Positions 25,041-34,938 of a DNA stretch of 64,000 nt are shown here, piece after piece. The notes beneath the pieces were generated by a model, which saw nothing but the letters and a program-made list of their open reading frames with translations, made no database searches and was not told the DNA's origin. The translations under genes and the position numbers were made by a program. Every line of letters begins with the position of its first letter. The stretch's first letter is position 1. This DNA is from Ignavibacteriales bacterium. GTDB lineage: Bacteria > Bacteroidota > Ignavibacteria > Ignavibacteriales > Melioribacteraceae. The stretch spans positions 310,001 to 374,000 of the forward strand of contig JACKAA010000001.1 in NCBI GenBank assembly GCA_020635275.1, written 5' to 3'.

Positions 25041-27026
25041 TTAATTTTCTTTTTTAGCTCTCAATGTATCCCAGATCATGTAAATTGATATTAGTAAAAA
25101 CATCACTAATCCCAACATTTCAGCTGAATGAGATTCGAACCATTCTGTATTTACCCAATTGTATCCTAGGTATCTTAAAATTGCACTAAGTACACCCATT
25201 AAAGCTCCGCCGGCAATAAAACCGGAAGCAATTAATGTTCCCCGTTCTCTCCTTGCTTTATTTAAAGCTTCATCTTTTGTTCTAGATGTTACAAAATAAG
25301 CTACTAATCCACCGGCTAATAAAGGAGTATTAAGTTCAAGCGGTAAATACATGCCTAATGCAAAAGCAAGAGCTGGAACATTTATCATTGTTAAAATTAA
25401 TGCCATAAAAGCACCACCAAGATACAACATCCAAGGTGCCGGTTGATTTGACATAAGCGGTTGAATTACAGCAGCCATAGCATTAGCTTGAGGAGCAACT
25501 AAAGCTCCTTCTCCTTTAAAACCGTAAGTTTCATTTAATACCATTATGATCCAAGCTACTGTAGCAGCAGAAACAGTTGTTCCTAAAAATTTCCATTTTT
25601 CTTGTTTATAAGGTGATGAGCCAAGCCAATAGCCAATTTTAAGATCTGTCACAAAAGCACCAGCTTGTGAAAGAGCAGTACAAACTACACCTCCAATAAT
25701 TAATGCAGAGATCATCCCGGCTGTTCCGGATAAACCTACAGAAACTAAAACGACGGAAGATAAAATTAATGTCATCAATGTCATTCCAGAAACTGGATTG
25801 GTACCAACTATTGCGATAGCTGTTGCAGCAACAGTTGTAAATAAAAATGAAATAATCATTACTACTGCTAAACCGACTAAGGCTAAAAATAAATCATCCA
25901 CAACACCAAACATAAAAAATACAAGAACAAGTATTGCCGTTAAAATTATTCCACCGGCAATAATTCCCATTGGAATATCAATTTGAGTTCTTAATTTATT
26001 TTCTGAACTATCCTTTTTACCAAAAATTTCATTGTAACCTAAAACAAATGATGTTTTAATAATTCCAGAAGATTTAACAATTCCAATTAATCCTGCCATT
26101 GCAATTCCGCCAATTCCAATGTGTCTGACATAATTTCCGAAAATCTGTTCTGGAGACATTTCTTTTATTAATAAAGTTACGTTTGCACCAATTGGAGATG
26201 TAATATAATCACCTAAATACGCTACAACAGGAATTAATACATACCAGGAAACAAAAGAACCGGCTGCAATAATTGCTGTGTATTTTAGACCAACAATATA
26301 TCCGAGGCCCAAAATAGCGGCACTTGTATTTAAGGTAAAAAGCAACTTTGCTTTATTTGCTAAAGTTTGACCAACTTCAACAACTCTTGTTGTAAATACT
26401 TCAGACCACCAGCCAAATGTTGCAACAACAAAATCATAAAGACCGCCAATGATACCACTTATTACCAAAACGAAGGCTTGATTTCCACCTTTTTCACCAG
26501 CAACTAAAACTTCGGTAGTAGCTGTAGCTTCTGGAAATGGAAATTTTCCATGCATTTCAGCAACAAAATATTTTCTGAAGGGAACTAAAAATAGAATCCC
26601 TAAAAAACCACCAAATAATGAAGCAAAAAATACTTGATAAAACTGAACTTCCAACTCAAGTATATATAAAGCTGGAATTGTAAAAATAGCACCGGCGACA
26701 ATTGTTCCGCTGGTTGCACCAATTGACTGAATAATTACATTTTCACCAAGTGCATTTTTCCTTTTAATAAGTGTTGAAAGTCCTACCGCAATAATTGCAA
26801 TTGGAATTGCAGCTTCAAAAACTTGTCCGATTTTTAAACCAAGATACGCTGCAGCTGCTGAAAATAATACAGCCATTAAAAGACCCCATAAAACCGACCA
26901 AACAGTTATTTCAGGATATTCTTTGTTTGGAGACATAATTGGAATATATTCTTCCCCTGGTTTTAATTCAGAATAAGCATTCTCTGGTAATCCTGCAGAT
27001 GAATTTACTGGATGATGTTCACTCAT
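25041..27026 (-). CDS. OPT-family oligopeptide transporter
   Basis: The 661-residue protein has about 15-16 membrane helices in the OPT pattern, including the N-terminal EITVWSVLWGLLMAVLFSAAAAYLGLKIGQ, the FPEATATTEVL motif near 170 and the LGSSPYKQEKWKFLGT segment near 470. The family imports oligopeptides or metal-chelate compounds by proton coupling; the bacterial branch is mostly assigned to peptides. It is the last gene of an operon with the S8 protease (11-nt gap) and a membrane protein, so peptide uptake after extracellular cleavage is the natural reading. Confidence 0.92.
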   Translation of the reverse strand: MSEHHPVNSSAGLPENAYSELKPGEEYIPIMSPNKEYPEITVWSVLWGLLMAVLFSAAAAYLGLKIGQVFEAAIPIAIIAVGLSTLIKRKNALGENVIIQSIGATSGTIVAGAIFTIPALYILELEVQFYQVFFASLFGGFLGILFLVPFRKYFVAEMHGKFPFPEATATTEVLVAGEKGGNQAFVLVISGIIGGLYDFVVATFGWWSEVFTTRVVEVGQTLANKAKLLFTLNTSAAILGLGYIVGLKYTAIIAAGSFVSWYVLIPVVAYLGDYITSPIGANVTLLIKEMSPEQIFGNYVRHIGIGGIAMAGLIGIVKSSGIIKTSFVLGYNEIFGKKDSSENKLRTQIDIPMGIIAGGIILTAILVLVFFMFGVVDDLFLALVGLAVVMIISFLFTTVAATAIAIVGTNPVSGMTLMTLILSSVVLVSVGLSGTAGMISALIIGGVVCTALSQAGAFVTDLKIGYWLGSSPYKQEKWKFLGTTVSAATVAWIIMVLNETYGFKGEGALVAPQANAMAAVIQPLMSNQPAPWMLYLGGAFMALILTMINVPALAFALGMYLPLELNTPLLAGGLVAYFVTSRTKDEALNKARRERGTLIASGFIAGGALMGVLSAILRYLGYNWVNTEWFESHSAEMLGLVMFLLISIYMIWDTLRAKKEN

Positions 27027-27037
27027 AATATTTTCCT

Positions 27038-29842
27038 TTAATTAGAAATATTTATTGTTTTGGTAAATTCCACATCTTTTGACTTAACTGATTTAAAGTA
27101 CAATTCACCAAAATAATTACTACCCTCGGGTAAAGTAATGTCAAGAAGTTCATAATTACAAATTAGTTTATATTTTTGATCCGGATACATAGTTAAGGAA
27201 TTTTTATAATTTGCAATGTTTATATCAGTTTGAGTAGTAAAATAAGTTTTTTCTGAAACATTAATTGAAATATCGCTAGGTTCATTTGCAAAACCTGGAA
27301 TAAGCTCAAATGAATATATTTCTTTACCACCAGCATTTGATCTTTCGACAGTTATTGATTCATCTTTATATGACATTCCACCAACCTCAACAGCTTTACC
27401 ATTTTTATCATATATCATAAGCGCAAAATCTGTTACCTTATTAAACACTTCTTTTTCTAATGAAATATCAAAAGATTTTTTACTTTCTCCTTCATTAAGA
27501 ACAATTGGTATTGTGTAAGATTTTTCACCTTTAGTTTCTATTACAAAATCCTTTTTATAACCTAAAACTTTACCTGAAATATCATATTCATTTGATTTTG
27601 AGAAGTAATTAACAACTGTAATTTCTTTTTCTTTACTTATTGAATGGCCTAAAATATTTATTCCATCAATATTAAAATCGATATTAAAAGTTGATTTTTG
27701 AGAAGAAGTAAACTGTCCTAAAATAACAAATTCATAAACGCCAGCTTCTAAATTATTAACATAACTTATTTTTTCGCCAGCATCTGATGTAGCTTCTAAT
27801 GTGCCAAATATTTTTTCCCGGCCATCTGGATCGTGTAAATAATACCTTACTGAAGTAAAATCATTTTTTCCTGAAGTTACTTTAATATTTAAATTAGATG
27901 TTCCATTAGGAATTTTTAAAAAATATCTTTTATGCATTCCGGGATTAAGATTCTCATTTTCAAAATAAAGATTATAATTATTTGCAGTATTAAATTCATA
28001 CGGAACAATAATAGTAGCCATCATATCAAATTCTGGCATATTTGTTTTATCTGCTCTCGTTGCATCAATTCTTGCATTATATAAACCAGGATTTTTAAGG
28101 ATGGAATTATCAGCTTGCACCTCAATATAAACTGGCTGATCGTTTCTTATATGAACTTTCTTTTGGATAACTTTTAACCAATCTGCATTACTTTTTAAAT
28201 TGTAAATTCTATAAAATTTATCTTGGTCATTAAAGTTATTACGACTCACACGATAGTAAAATGTTTCATCTCCATTCAAATAACTTGCATCTCTTATATA
28301 AAGATTTGGGGCATAATTATTAGGCATATTAGGAGCAAAAGATTTAATTGAGTATGTTTCGAAATTTTTAAGTTCACTATTTTTGATATATTCTTTTAAT
28401 AAGTTATATGCATTTTCAATATTTATAAGTCCTTTTCCTTGATCAATGCATAAATAATCTTCCATTGGAACAGCTGATTCTCTTAAAACTTTATAAATTA
28501 ATTGTGAAGGAATTTTTATATCCGGAAATTCTGATTTAGCTGCACCAAGCAATACAGCCATAACTCCAGCTGAATAAGGTGATGCCATCGATGTTCCCCA
28601 AAATCTATCGCCTCTAGAAAAATTTGGAACAGTTGAAACACAAGCTCCTGGTGCAACAACATCCGGTTTTGATACTTCACCGCCTCTAGAACTAAAATGT
28701 AAAATAATGTCTTTGTCCAAAGTAGTTCCATATAAATCATTTCCAACTTCTTTTGAAAGAACAGCTCCGGTTGAAAATATTGCATTTGAGGCTGAAGGCA
28801 TTCCGCTTGTTGAAAGTCCCGGACCTTCATTTCCATTTGAAGTAGATATGTACAAATAAGGATTCCTTTCCACTAATCTTTCAAGAAATGTTTCAATTTC
28901 TGATTGTCCTTCAATCTCAGAACCTACACCAAAACTCATATTTATTATGCAAGGCTCTTGTTTCTCTTTGGAAATTTTATCTGCATAGAGATATGCTTTT
29001 TTCATGCTTTCGGCAACAGTGGCTCCCCCGGATAAATTATTATTACCCAATTTTAAACCAATAACTTTTGCACCTGGAGCTACTCCAAATAAATCTGTCT
29101 CTCCTATTCTATTGCCGGCTGCAATTCCTGCACAATGAGTGCCGTGTGAACCATCATCAAAATAAAATGAAACTAAGTTATTTTCTGGGAATATGTTTAA
29201 TCCCAATGTAAACTGTGGAAGTCCATTTTTATTTGGCAGCACAAATGAATCCAAATTTTCTTTATAGTTTCTTAATGGTTTTTCATCAGTTAAATCGCCA
29301 TCAGAATTTGTATCTAAAAATACGACCCAATATTTTTCTGAGTTTTCATTTACTTCAAAAGTTACAAATACAAATTCATCATTTTCACTTCCATTACCAT
29401 TTACATCAGATGCCCCCGATCCGGAATTTTTCCAAAGTGATTCTTTGATCACTCCGATAAAATAGTTATCATCTTTTGAGCTGTATTTCAATTTGCCGGC
29501 ACCAGCAACTTTAATATTATGTTCTTCATTAATGAAAAATAATGTGTCATTTTCTTCATCTATTTCTGCTTCGTAAAATTGAATATCACCTTGCCCTGTA
29601 AAATCTTGAACATCTATTACTTTTACTTCTCCAGTCGAAGTTTTTGTTAAACCGTCAACCCCCATATCAACGCCAGTATCCAATACTAATATTATTGTAC
29701 CTCTGCCATCATAATCCGGATATTTATTTTGAAATGCCTCTACGCCAGTATTACGCAATGAAAGAAAAGTTTGACTTGAATCTTGTGCAATCAATTGTAC
29801 AAAACTGATCAGAATGATTATCAAATATTTTACTACTCTCAT
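27038..29842 (-). CDS. Large S8 serine protease with tripeptidyl-peptidase II-like layout
   Basis: The 934-residue protein has a signal peptide (1-20) and a catalytic domain with D55 (VLDTGVDMG), H233 (DGSHGTHCAG), N338 (NGNEGPG) and S418 (GTSMASP). About 178 residues are inserted between Asp and His, which is far more than in subtilisin and resembles the tripeptidyl-peptidase II arrangement. The C-terminal half (about 500-934) is beta-rich. Unlike the two proteases at 4.9-8.6 kb it has no PNPFN sorting domain, so it should stay in the periplasm or leave by another route. It sits 8 nt after the membrane protein and 11 nt before OPT, which fits peptide processing for uptake. Confidence 0.9.
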   Translation of the reverse strand: MRVVKYLIIILISFVQLIAQDSSQTFLSLRNTGVEAFQNKYPDYDGRGTIILVLDTGVDMGVDGLTKTSTGEVKVIDVQDFTGQGDIQFYEAEIDEENDTLFFINEEHNIKVAGAGKLKYSSKDDNYFIGVIKESLWKNSGSGASDVNGNGSENDEFVFVTFEVNENSEKYWVVFLDTNSDGDLTDEKPLRNYKENLDSFVLPNKNGLPQFTLGLNIFPENNLVSFYFDDGSHGTHCAGIAAGNRIGETDLFGVAPGAKVIGLKLGNNNLSGGATVAESMKKAYLYADKISKEKQEPCIINMSFGVGSEIEGQSEIETFLERLVERNPYLYISTSNGNEGPGLSTSGMPSASNAIFSTGAVLSKEVGNDLYGTTLDKDIILHFSSRGGEVSKPDVVAPGACVSTVPNFSRGDRFWGTSMASPYSAGVMAVLLGAAKSEFPDIKIPSQLIYKVLRESAVPMEDYLCIDQGKGLINIENAYNLLKEYIKNSELKNFETYSIKSFAPNMPNNYAPNLYIRDASYLNGDETFYYRVSRNNFNDQDKFYRIYNLKSNADWLKVIQKKVHIRNDQPVYIEVQADNSILKNPGLYNARIDATRADKTNMPEFDMMATIIVPYEFNTANNYNLYFENENLNPGMHKRYFLKIPNGTSNLNIKVTSGKNDFTSVRYYLHDPDGREKIFGTLEATSDAGEKISYVNNLEAGVYEFVILGQFTSSQKSTFNIDFNIDGINILGHSISKEKEITVVNYFSKSNEYDISGKVLGYKKDFVIETKGEKSYTIPIVLNEGESKKSFDISLEKEVFNKVTDFALMIYDKNGKAVEVGGMSYKDESITVERSNAGGKEIYSFELIPGFANEPSDISINVSEKTYFTTQTDINIANYKNSLTMYPDQKYKLICNYELLDITLPEGSNYFGELYFKSVKSKDVEFTKTINISN

Positions 29843-29850
29843 AAAATTCC

Positions 29851-30687
29851 TTATTCTAATTTTAATTGTTCAATATTTTGTTTTTCTTTATCAATTTTAT
29901 TGTAATCCAATTCTGATCCCAATACGCTATGCGGAATTAAGTAAACTACTAATAAAATTAAAGATGCAATTAAACCCCAAGTTTTGGGAGATTTACTTTT
30001 TGTGTACATATAAAAAGCAACTAGCCAGCCAATCATAGCAATTAATGTTTTATTGTCAGTCAAATCATAACCAAAAGGAAAACCAGTCCATAATTCACCA
30101 AAAGCATATTCTTGTGTTAAAGGTCCTAAAACAAAACCACCAATTAGAAGTGTTGCAATTGTCCATATAGTTAATTTCTTTAAATTTTTCCCATTATTAA
30201 AAAACTCTAATCCCGTTCTGTTTGAAAGCAGCATACTCATAAACATTGCAATTACATGCGGAATTAATATGTAAAGTGGAACATCACCTTTAAATCTAAT
30301 AACAACAGAATTATGTTCGGGAATTTTTATTGAGGTTTCATTCTTTAATAATTCAACATAATATTCTAATTTTCCGGCCGGAGGCTGATGCGGCAAATTT
30401 GCAATTAAATCTCCATTAATATATTCCAAAGGAAGCTTGGTCCATTCATCATTAGTTTTAAATCTTTTAAAATAAAGGTATCCGGTAAAATTATCTTCTT
30501 TTACATTAATTAATACCTTATGATCGTCTACTCCACCATGAGATCTAGCAAGCTTATAATTAATTTGGTTTTGATTAATTTGAACAGTGCCGGAGATTGG
30601 ATATGTTGGACCAGTTACTCTTTGATATATTGCTGTAATAATTGTTAAAACGAAAGCCAAAATCCAAAGGATTAAACCTTTTTTCAT
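29851..30687 (-). CDS. Membrane protein of unknown function in the protease-OPT operon
   Basis: The 278-residue protein has an N-terminal membrane helix (about 4-22), an extracytoplasmic beta-rich domain (about 28-130) that looks immunoglobulin-like, and four further membrane helices from about 137 to 262. A conserved-looking loop GPLTQEYAFGELWTGFPFGY lies between helices 3 and 4. I do not recognise a named family. It is the first gene of the operon with the S8 protease and OPT transporter. A 9-bp inverted repeat, TAAACCAGA/TCTGGTTTA, spans its leader up to the start codon. Confidence 0.75.
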   Translation of the reverse strand: MKKGLILWILAFVLTIITAIYQRVTGPTYPISGTVQINQNQINYKLARSHGGVDDHKVLINVKEDNFTGYLYFKRFKTNDEWTKLPLEYINGDLIANLPHQPPAGKLEYYVELLKNETSIKIPEHNSVVIRFKGDVPLYILIPHVIAMFMSMLLSNRTGLEFFNNGKNLKKLTIWTIATLLIGGFVLGPLTQEYAFGELWTGFPFGYDLTDNKTLIAMIGWLVAFYMYTKSKSPKTWGLIASLILLVVYLIPHSVLGSELDYNKIDKEKQNIEQLKLE

Positions 30688-30751
30688 AAACCAGACAGTA
30701 TTTTATGAGTCATAACTATTTTGCGTTATAAACATAATGTATTCTGGTTTA
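30687..30751. repeat. Inverted repeat in the leader of the protease-OPT operon
   Basis: TAAACCAGA at 30687-30695 pairs with TCTGGTTTA at 30743-30751, separated by 47 nt. In the mRNA the 3' arm ends at the start codon, so the structure could hide the ribosome site; it could also be a split operator. Confidence 0.5.
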
Positions 30752-30796
30752 TTAATTCAAATTATTTTTAGACAAACGTATCTTTTTCTTGATGAG

Positions 30797-32674
30797 TTAT
30801 ACTTTGGGAAAAGCTATCGTAATAATGGTTCCTTCATTTGGCTGGCTTACTATGCTCATTTTTCCATTCATAAATGATACTAATTTATTAGCAAGTGAAA
30901 GACCTAAACCGGCACCTTCATATTTTCTTGTGTAACCAGTTTCTTCAACTTGTTCAAACATATGAAATATTTTATTTAAGCTTTCTTTTTCAATCCCAAT
31001 ACCAGTATCTGAAACTTGCAGATAGTTTTCATTTATTTCTTCGTAAGTTGAAACTAATATTTCACCATTTTCAACATTATACTTGATTGCATTATCAATA
31101 ACTTCTTTTACTGCTCTTTCCAGTTTTTCTTCATTGGCTTCAATACATAATTTCATTGGACTAAAATCAAACTTAATACTAATATTTTTCAACTTTGCAT
31201 CTTCTATCCAAACAGATTTATTTACATTCAGCATATGGTTGAGATTAATTCTGGATAGATTTATTTCTTCATTACCCGATTCCAATAGCGAAACTTCCAC
31301 AATATTATCAACTAGTTTTAATAATCTATTAACCCCTTCTTTCAAATAGGAAGTCATTTTGGTAGATGACTCGAAATTCATTGCTTTAACATCATCTTCA
31401 AGCAAATCAGAATAACCAACAATTGCATTAAGCGGTGTTCTAATTTCATGTGACATATTTGCAAGAAAAGTCGATTTTAATTTATTAAGACTAATTTCTT
31501 TTTTATACGCATCTCGCAGTTTTTTTTCAATTTCCAATTGCTCGGTAATATCGGACATGTTAATTATGTATAATCTGGTGTTATCATAATGATCATCTGT
31601 AAAAGTTATTTTACCTAAAAATCTTTTATTGTTGATTGGTGATGTGTAATGAAACGGGGCGTGTATTCGATTGCTATCTTCTAAAATTAAAATTGCTTCG
31701 TGCAGAATTGAATGAAGCACCGGATTAATTAATTCTAATAATGCTTGTTCTTGGGAACCAATTTTTTTGCCTAAAATATCATTAATAAAATTATTGTTAG
31801 CATTTTCAATTATTAAATTTCCCTTAACTTTTTTCAATATTAGAATTGGGTCAGATATATTATTAATAATTGATTTTTGTCTTTCTTCAGAATTTTTTAA
31901 TAAGCGGGCTTGCTGAACATGTTTGGTGATATCGTTTACTGTAACAATATAATTAACAGATTTATCAATTTTATCTTCACTAATATTTAACCGTACTTCT
32001 CTGTATTGTGCTTCCCCTTCATTACTAAATCCATTTATTACTTTTACCCATTTCTTATTTTTAACTATACAATAATCTAATTCATCAATCTCAAATTCAG
32101 ATAAATATTTTTTAAAAACATACTTTATGTTTTTGTTATAAATCTCTTCTATTCTAATATTAAAAAAATTCTCAAATGAGGTAGATACATATTTTATATT
32201 TGCATTTTGATCCGCAATTAAAACTCCAACACTTACAGATTCAAGAGCTTGGTTATAAGAATTTACTTTTTTAGAAATTTTTTTTCTGTTTTCCTGTGAA
32301 TCAAGGTAAACAATAAAAAACTCTTCTTCATTTATTAATACTTTTTCGATATTAAGTAAATGATTTTCATTATATCCATCTTTACGTTCAATTTGCAAGT
32401 CGCTAAAAAAACTATTTACTTTGCTTTTTGTAAGTCTATCAAACAAGTTAGAAAATTTGGGATCTGAATTTAATTCAAATAAATTATAACCTGTTTTTAT
32501 ACCAAAAAATTTCTTAATTGAAGAATTAGCATAAATAACTAAACCATTACTGTTTGATAAAAGTACTGGTTTTGTTTCTAAATATTCTTCTTGAGATTCA
32601 AATTTATTGATAATTTCAAGGTCAAGATATGGATTATTAGTTGATTGTTTTTGTTCCAAATTATTCCGCGACAT
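30797..32674 (-). CDS. Soluble PAS-domain hybrid-type sensor histidine kinase
   Basis: From the ATG at 32672-32674 the protein has 625 residues; a TTG nine nt upstream is less likely. Three PAS-like domains (about 25-125, 140-255 and 265-385) precede an intact HisKA box (FLANMSHEIRTPLNAIVGYSDLL, shortened) and a HATPase domain with N box VIDNAIKYN, G1 VSDTGIGI and G2 GAGLGLSL. No membrane helix is present, so it senses an internal signal. The reading frame overlaps the upstream 220-residue gene by 14 nt. The REC-DHp gene of the same unit is a plausible partner. Confidence 0.9.
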   Translation of the reverse strand: MSRNNLEQKQSTNNPYLDLEIINKFESQEEYLETKPVLLSNSNGLVIYANSSIKKFFGIKTGYNLFELNSDPKFSNLFDRLTKSKVNSFFSDLQIERKDGYNENHLLNIEKVLINEEEFFIVYLDSQENRKKISKKVNSYNQALESVSVGVLIADQNANIKYVSTSFENFFNIRIEEIYNKNIKYVFKKYLSEFEIDELDYCIVKNKKWVKVINGFSNEGEAQYREVRLNISEDKIDKSVNYIVTVNDITKHVQQARLLKNSEERQKSIINNISDPILILKKVKGNLIIENANNNFINDILGKKIGSQEQALLELINPVLHSILHEAILILEDSNRIHAPFHYTSPINNKRFLGKITFTDDHYDNTRLYIINMSDITEQLEIEKKLRDAYKKEISLNKLKSTFLANMSHEIRTPLNAIVGYSDLLEDDVKAMNFESSTKMTSYLKEGVNRLLKLVDNIVEVSLLESGNEEINLSRINLNHMLNVNKSVWIEDAKLKNISIKFDFSPMKLCIEANEEKLERAVKEVIDNAIKYNVENGEILVSTYEEINENYLQVSDTGIGIEKESLNKIFHMFEQVEETGYTRKYEGAGLGLSLANKLVSFMNGKMSIVSQPNEGTIITIAFPKV

Positions 32675-33323
32675 TAATAGCAACTTTCTGCATAATAATC
32701 GGAATATTTTTTTGTGTTTTTAGATTAATATTATTTTTTACCCTTCCAGAATGGCGTGTTGAAATGAATGTATATATAACTTTAAGTATATAATTTAACT
32801 CAGCATTTAAAGAAAATCCAATTCCATTTATTAATTCAGTTAAAACTGTAGAATTTGTAGTCTGGAAATTATTATGAAAATTTTGTTCTGAAATTCTATT
32901 AAATAAAATTGATATTGCTTCAGTTATAATTGGATCTGGTCTGCTTAGCGTGCTAACTTCTTCTTTTTCGACTTTAAGCTCAACCAGATGATCATACTCA
33001 TTAATATCGTTAATATTTTTCCACTTAATGGAAAATTTTTGATAAAGTTCTGTATACATCTCTGAAAAATTTATAGTTGTGGAAAACTCTAAATCATCAA
33101 CCAAAAAGTTAAAAAACATCTCTTCATTATTAGGATAATCTATATTTAAAATCCGCCAATTTATTTTCGATAGTAGCTTCGCAAGAGGTGAAAATAGTGC
33201 TGAATCCTTTGAATTGTGCTTATCCTTATCATTTCTATTAACTGTATAAAAATGACTTGGTTGAATTTTTAATCCACTTTTATATTTATCCTGGGGGTTA
33301 ATATTTAATATTCTATCTAGCAT
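32661..33323 (-). CDS. 220-residue protein of unknown function
   Basis: The protein is soluble, asparagine-rich and without signal peptide. It begins MLDRILNINPQDKYKSGLKI; the middle has a beta-rich stretch (FNFLVDDLEFSTTINFSEMY) and the C-terminal third a helical core followed by a basic segment. I do not recognise a domain. It lies between the REC-DHp gene (83-nt gap) and the PAS kinase, which it overlaps by 14 nt, so the three are likely translated from one message. A partner or adaptor for the kinase is possible but not shown. Confidence 0.65.
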   Translation of the reverse strand: MLDRILNINPQDKYKSGLKIQPSHFYTVNRNDKDKHNSKDSALFSPLAKLLSKINWRILNIDYPNNEEMFFNFLVDDLEFSTTINFSEMYTELYQKFSIKWKNINDINEYDHLVELKVEKEEVSTLSRPDPIITEAISILFNRISEQNFHNNFQTTNSTVLTELINGIGFSLNAELNYILKVIYTFISTRHSGRVKNNINLKTQKNIPIIMQKVAINVAE

Positions 33324-33406
33324 TATACTCCTAAATTAATAGTCGGAGTGAAAACTAAATAGTTTAGGAAATTATGGAAGTATAAATAACTAAAAAGGAG
33401 TGGTTG

Positions 33407-34060
33407 TCAGATTTTCAACATTTTATTATCTAGCGCATAATCCATAATTTCTGCACTTTGTAATTTTTGAAGTGCTTTTACAAATTCTTGTATTCTTTTT
33501 AGTGATTCATCAATTACATATAAATCTTCTTCAATACCATCTTTTTTATTATCAATTTCATCTTTTAATGAGTTTATAGATAATTTTAAGCTGGAGAGCG
33601 GATTATTTATTTGGTGACCTATAGTACAAGCAAGTTCAACAACAGCTTTATTATGTTCAATGTTTTTTAATTCATTCTGAAGATTGTGAATTCTTATACC
33701 TGACCGAATTCTTGCAACCAACTCTTGGTTATCAATTGGTTTTACTAAGTAATCGTCAGCACCTGTATCAAGTCCTTCAACTCTATCTTTTAAAGATGTC
33801 CGAGCAGTAAGTAAAATAAAATAGATTAACTTAAACTCTTCCTTTTTTTTAATAATATTGCATAATTCAATGCCGTTAAGTTTTGGCATGGTCCAATCTG
33901 CTAATATTATTTTTGGTTTAAATTCAGATATTATTTCTAATGCTTCATCGCCATTATTTGCCGTTTTTACATTATAACCACTTTTAGTGAGTAATCTTTC
34001 ATAGATAAATCTGGAATCTTCCTCATCTTCAACAATTAATATTCTATCTTCATTACTCAT
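33407..34060 (-). CDS. Response regulator with C-terminal DHp-like phosphotransfer domain
   Basis: The 217-residue protein has a complete receiver domain (5-120) with phosphoacceptor D55, T85 and K107. A coiled coil leads to a histidine-kinase-type dimerisation segment, ELACTIGHQINNPLSSLKL, with H149 in the position of the phosphorylated histidine. The chain ends about 50 residues later, with no ATPase domain. It could pass phosphate between D55 and H149, act as a decoy dimerisation partner for the PAS kinase, or be an old truncation. It follows motB after 107 nt and precedes the unknown and the PAS kinase. Confidence 0.85.
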   Translation of the reverse strand: MSNEDRILIVEDEEDSRFIYERLLTKSGYNVKTANNGDEALEIISEFKPKIILADWTMPKLNGIELCNIIKKKEEFKLIYFILLTARTSLKDRVEGLDTGADDYLVKPIDNQELVARIRSGIRIHNLQNELKNIEHNKAVVELACTIGHQINNPLSSLKLSINSLKDEIDNKKDGIEEDLYVIDESLKRIQEFVKALQKLQSAEIMDYALDNKMLKI

Positions 34061-34167
34061 TTTATTTTTAAAATTATGGTATAATTAATTTTGTTTACAG
34101 GTTAAGCTAAGTAAATTTTCTAAATATTTCCAGATATCAAAAAATCAATAAGATTGGAATTTAATTT

Positions 34168-34938
34168 TTAATTGCTGTATTTAACAATTATGCTAATTCT
34201 TCTATTTACAACATCAAAAGGATTGTTTGTGTTTCGGAGTCTATTATCGGCGTAACCTCTAATTTCATCAATTCTGTTAGCTTCTAATCCGCTGCTTAAT
34301 AATGCACGTCTTGCTGAATTTGCTCTATCAGCACTTAATTCATAATTTGAATAACCTTTATTTCCACCTGGGAAAGGTCTTGAATCAGTATGACCTTCTA
34401 CAACTATTTTATTTTTAATTTCTGCCATTTGTTTACCAATAACTAATAAAAGATTGTAAGCACTTTTATTTAATGAAGAGGTTCCAACTTCAAAAAATGC
34501 ATCGTTGCTGGATTCCATCATTTCAATTCTTAATCCTTCATCAGTTACTTGAATATCGATCTGGTCAATCAAGTCTTTAAAATCATCATTTTGTAAATTG
34601 TTTATTAAATTCTCTCCCATTTCTTTTAATCTTTCACGTTCTAATTCCTTTTGCTCCATCTCGTTGAGTATTTTAGGTGCAAGAATTTTATTTCCTTGTC
34701 CATCAATTACACTTGGGCCTTTTCCACCTGCAAATCCAATTGGATCATTAAAATAGTGGGCAATATTTGCTTTTACAGAATCATCTTGACCTAAAATCCA
34801 TAGCACAATAAACAAAGCCATCATAGCTGTAACAAAATCAGCGTATGCTACTTTCCAAGCACCGCCGTGATGTCCATGACCGCCTTGTACTACTTTTTTT
34901 ACAATAATCGGTTGATCGCCGTTTCCATTATCAGACAT
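34168..34938 (-). CDS. motB: Flagellar stator protein MotB (set 1)
   Basis: The 256-residue protein has a short histidine- and glycine-rich N-terminus, one membrane helix with the ion-carrying aspartate D34 (KVAYADFVTAMMALFIVLW), a plug/linker and an OmpA-like peptidoglycan-binding domain (VVEGHTDSRP, LSADRANSARRALL). It anchors the MotA/MotB stator to the wall. It overlaps motA by 1 nt. A second, diverged pair lies at 37148-38598. The N-terminus differs from that of set 2, so the two stators are probably functionally distinct. Confidence 0.92.
   Translation of the reverse strand: MSDNGNGDQPIIVKKVVQGGHGHHGGAWKVAYADFVTAMMALFIVLWILGQDDSVKANIAHYFNDPIGFAGGKGPSVIDGQGNKILAPKILNEMEQKELERERLKEMGENLINNLQNDDFKDLIDQIDIQVTDEGLRIEMMESSNDAFFEVGTSSLNKSAYNLLLVIGKQMAEIKNKIVVEGHTDSRPFPGGNKGYSNYELSADRANSARRALLSSGLEANRIDEIRGYADNRLRNTNNPFDVVNRRISIIVKYSN

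Noticed and set aside
34244..34251. An exact GCCGATAA on the minus strand, the sigma-28 -10 box
   Set aside because: It lies inside motB (coding for part of RGYADNR) and no -35 TAAA box sits 15 nt upstream.
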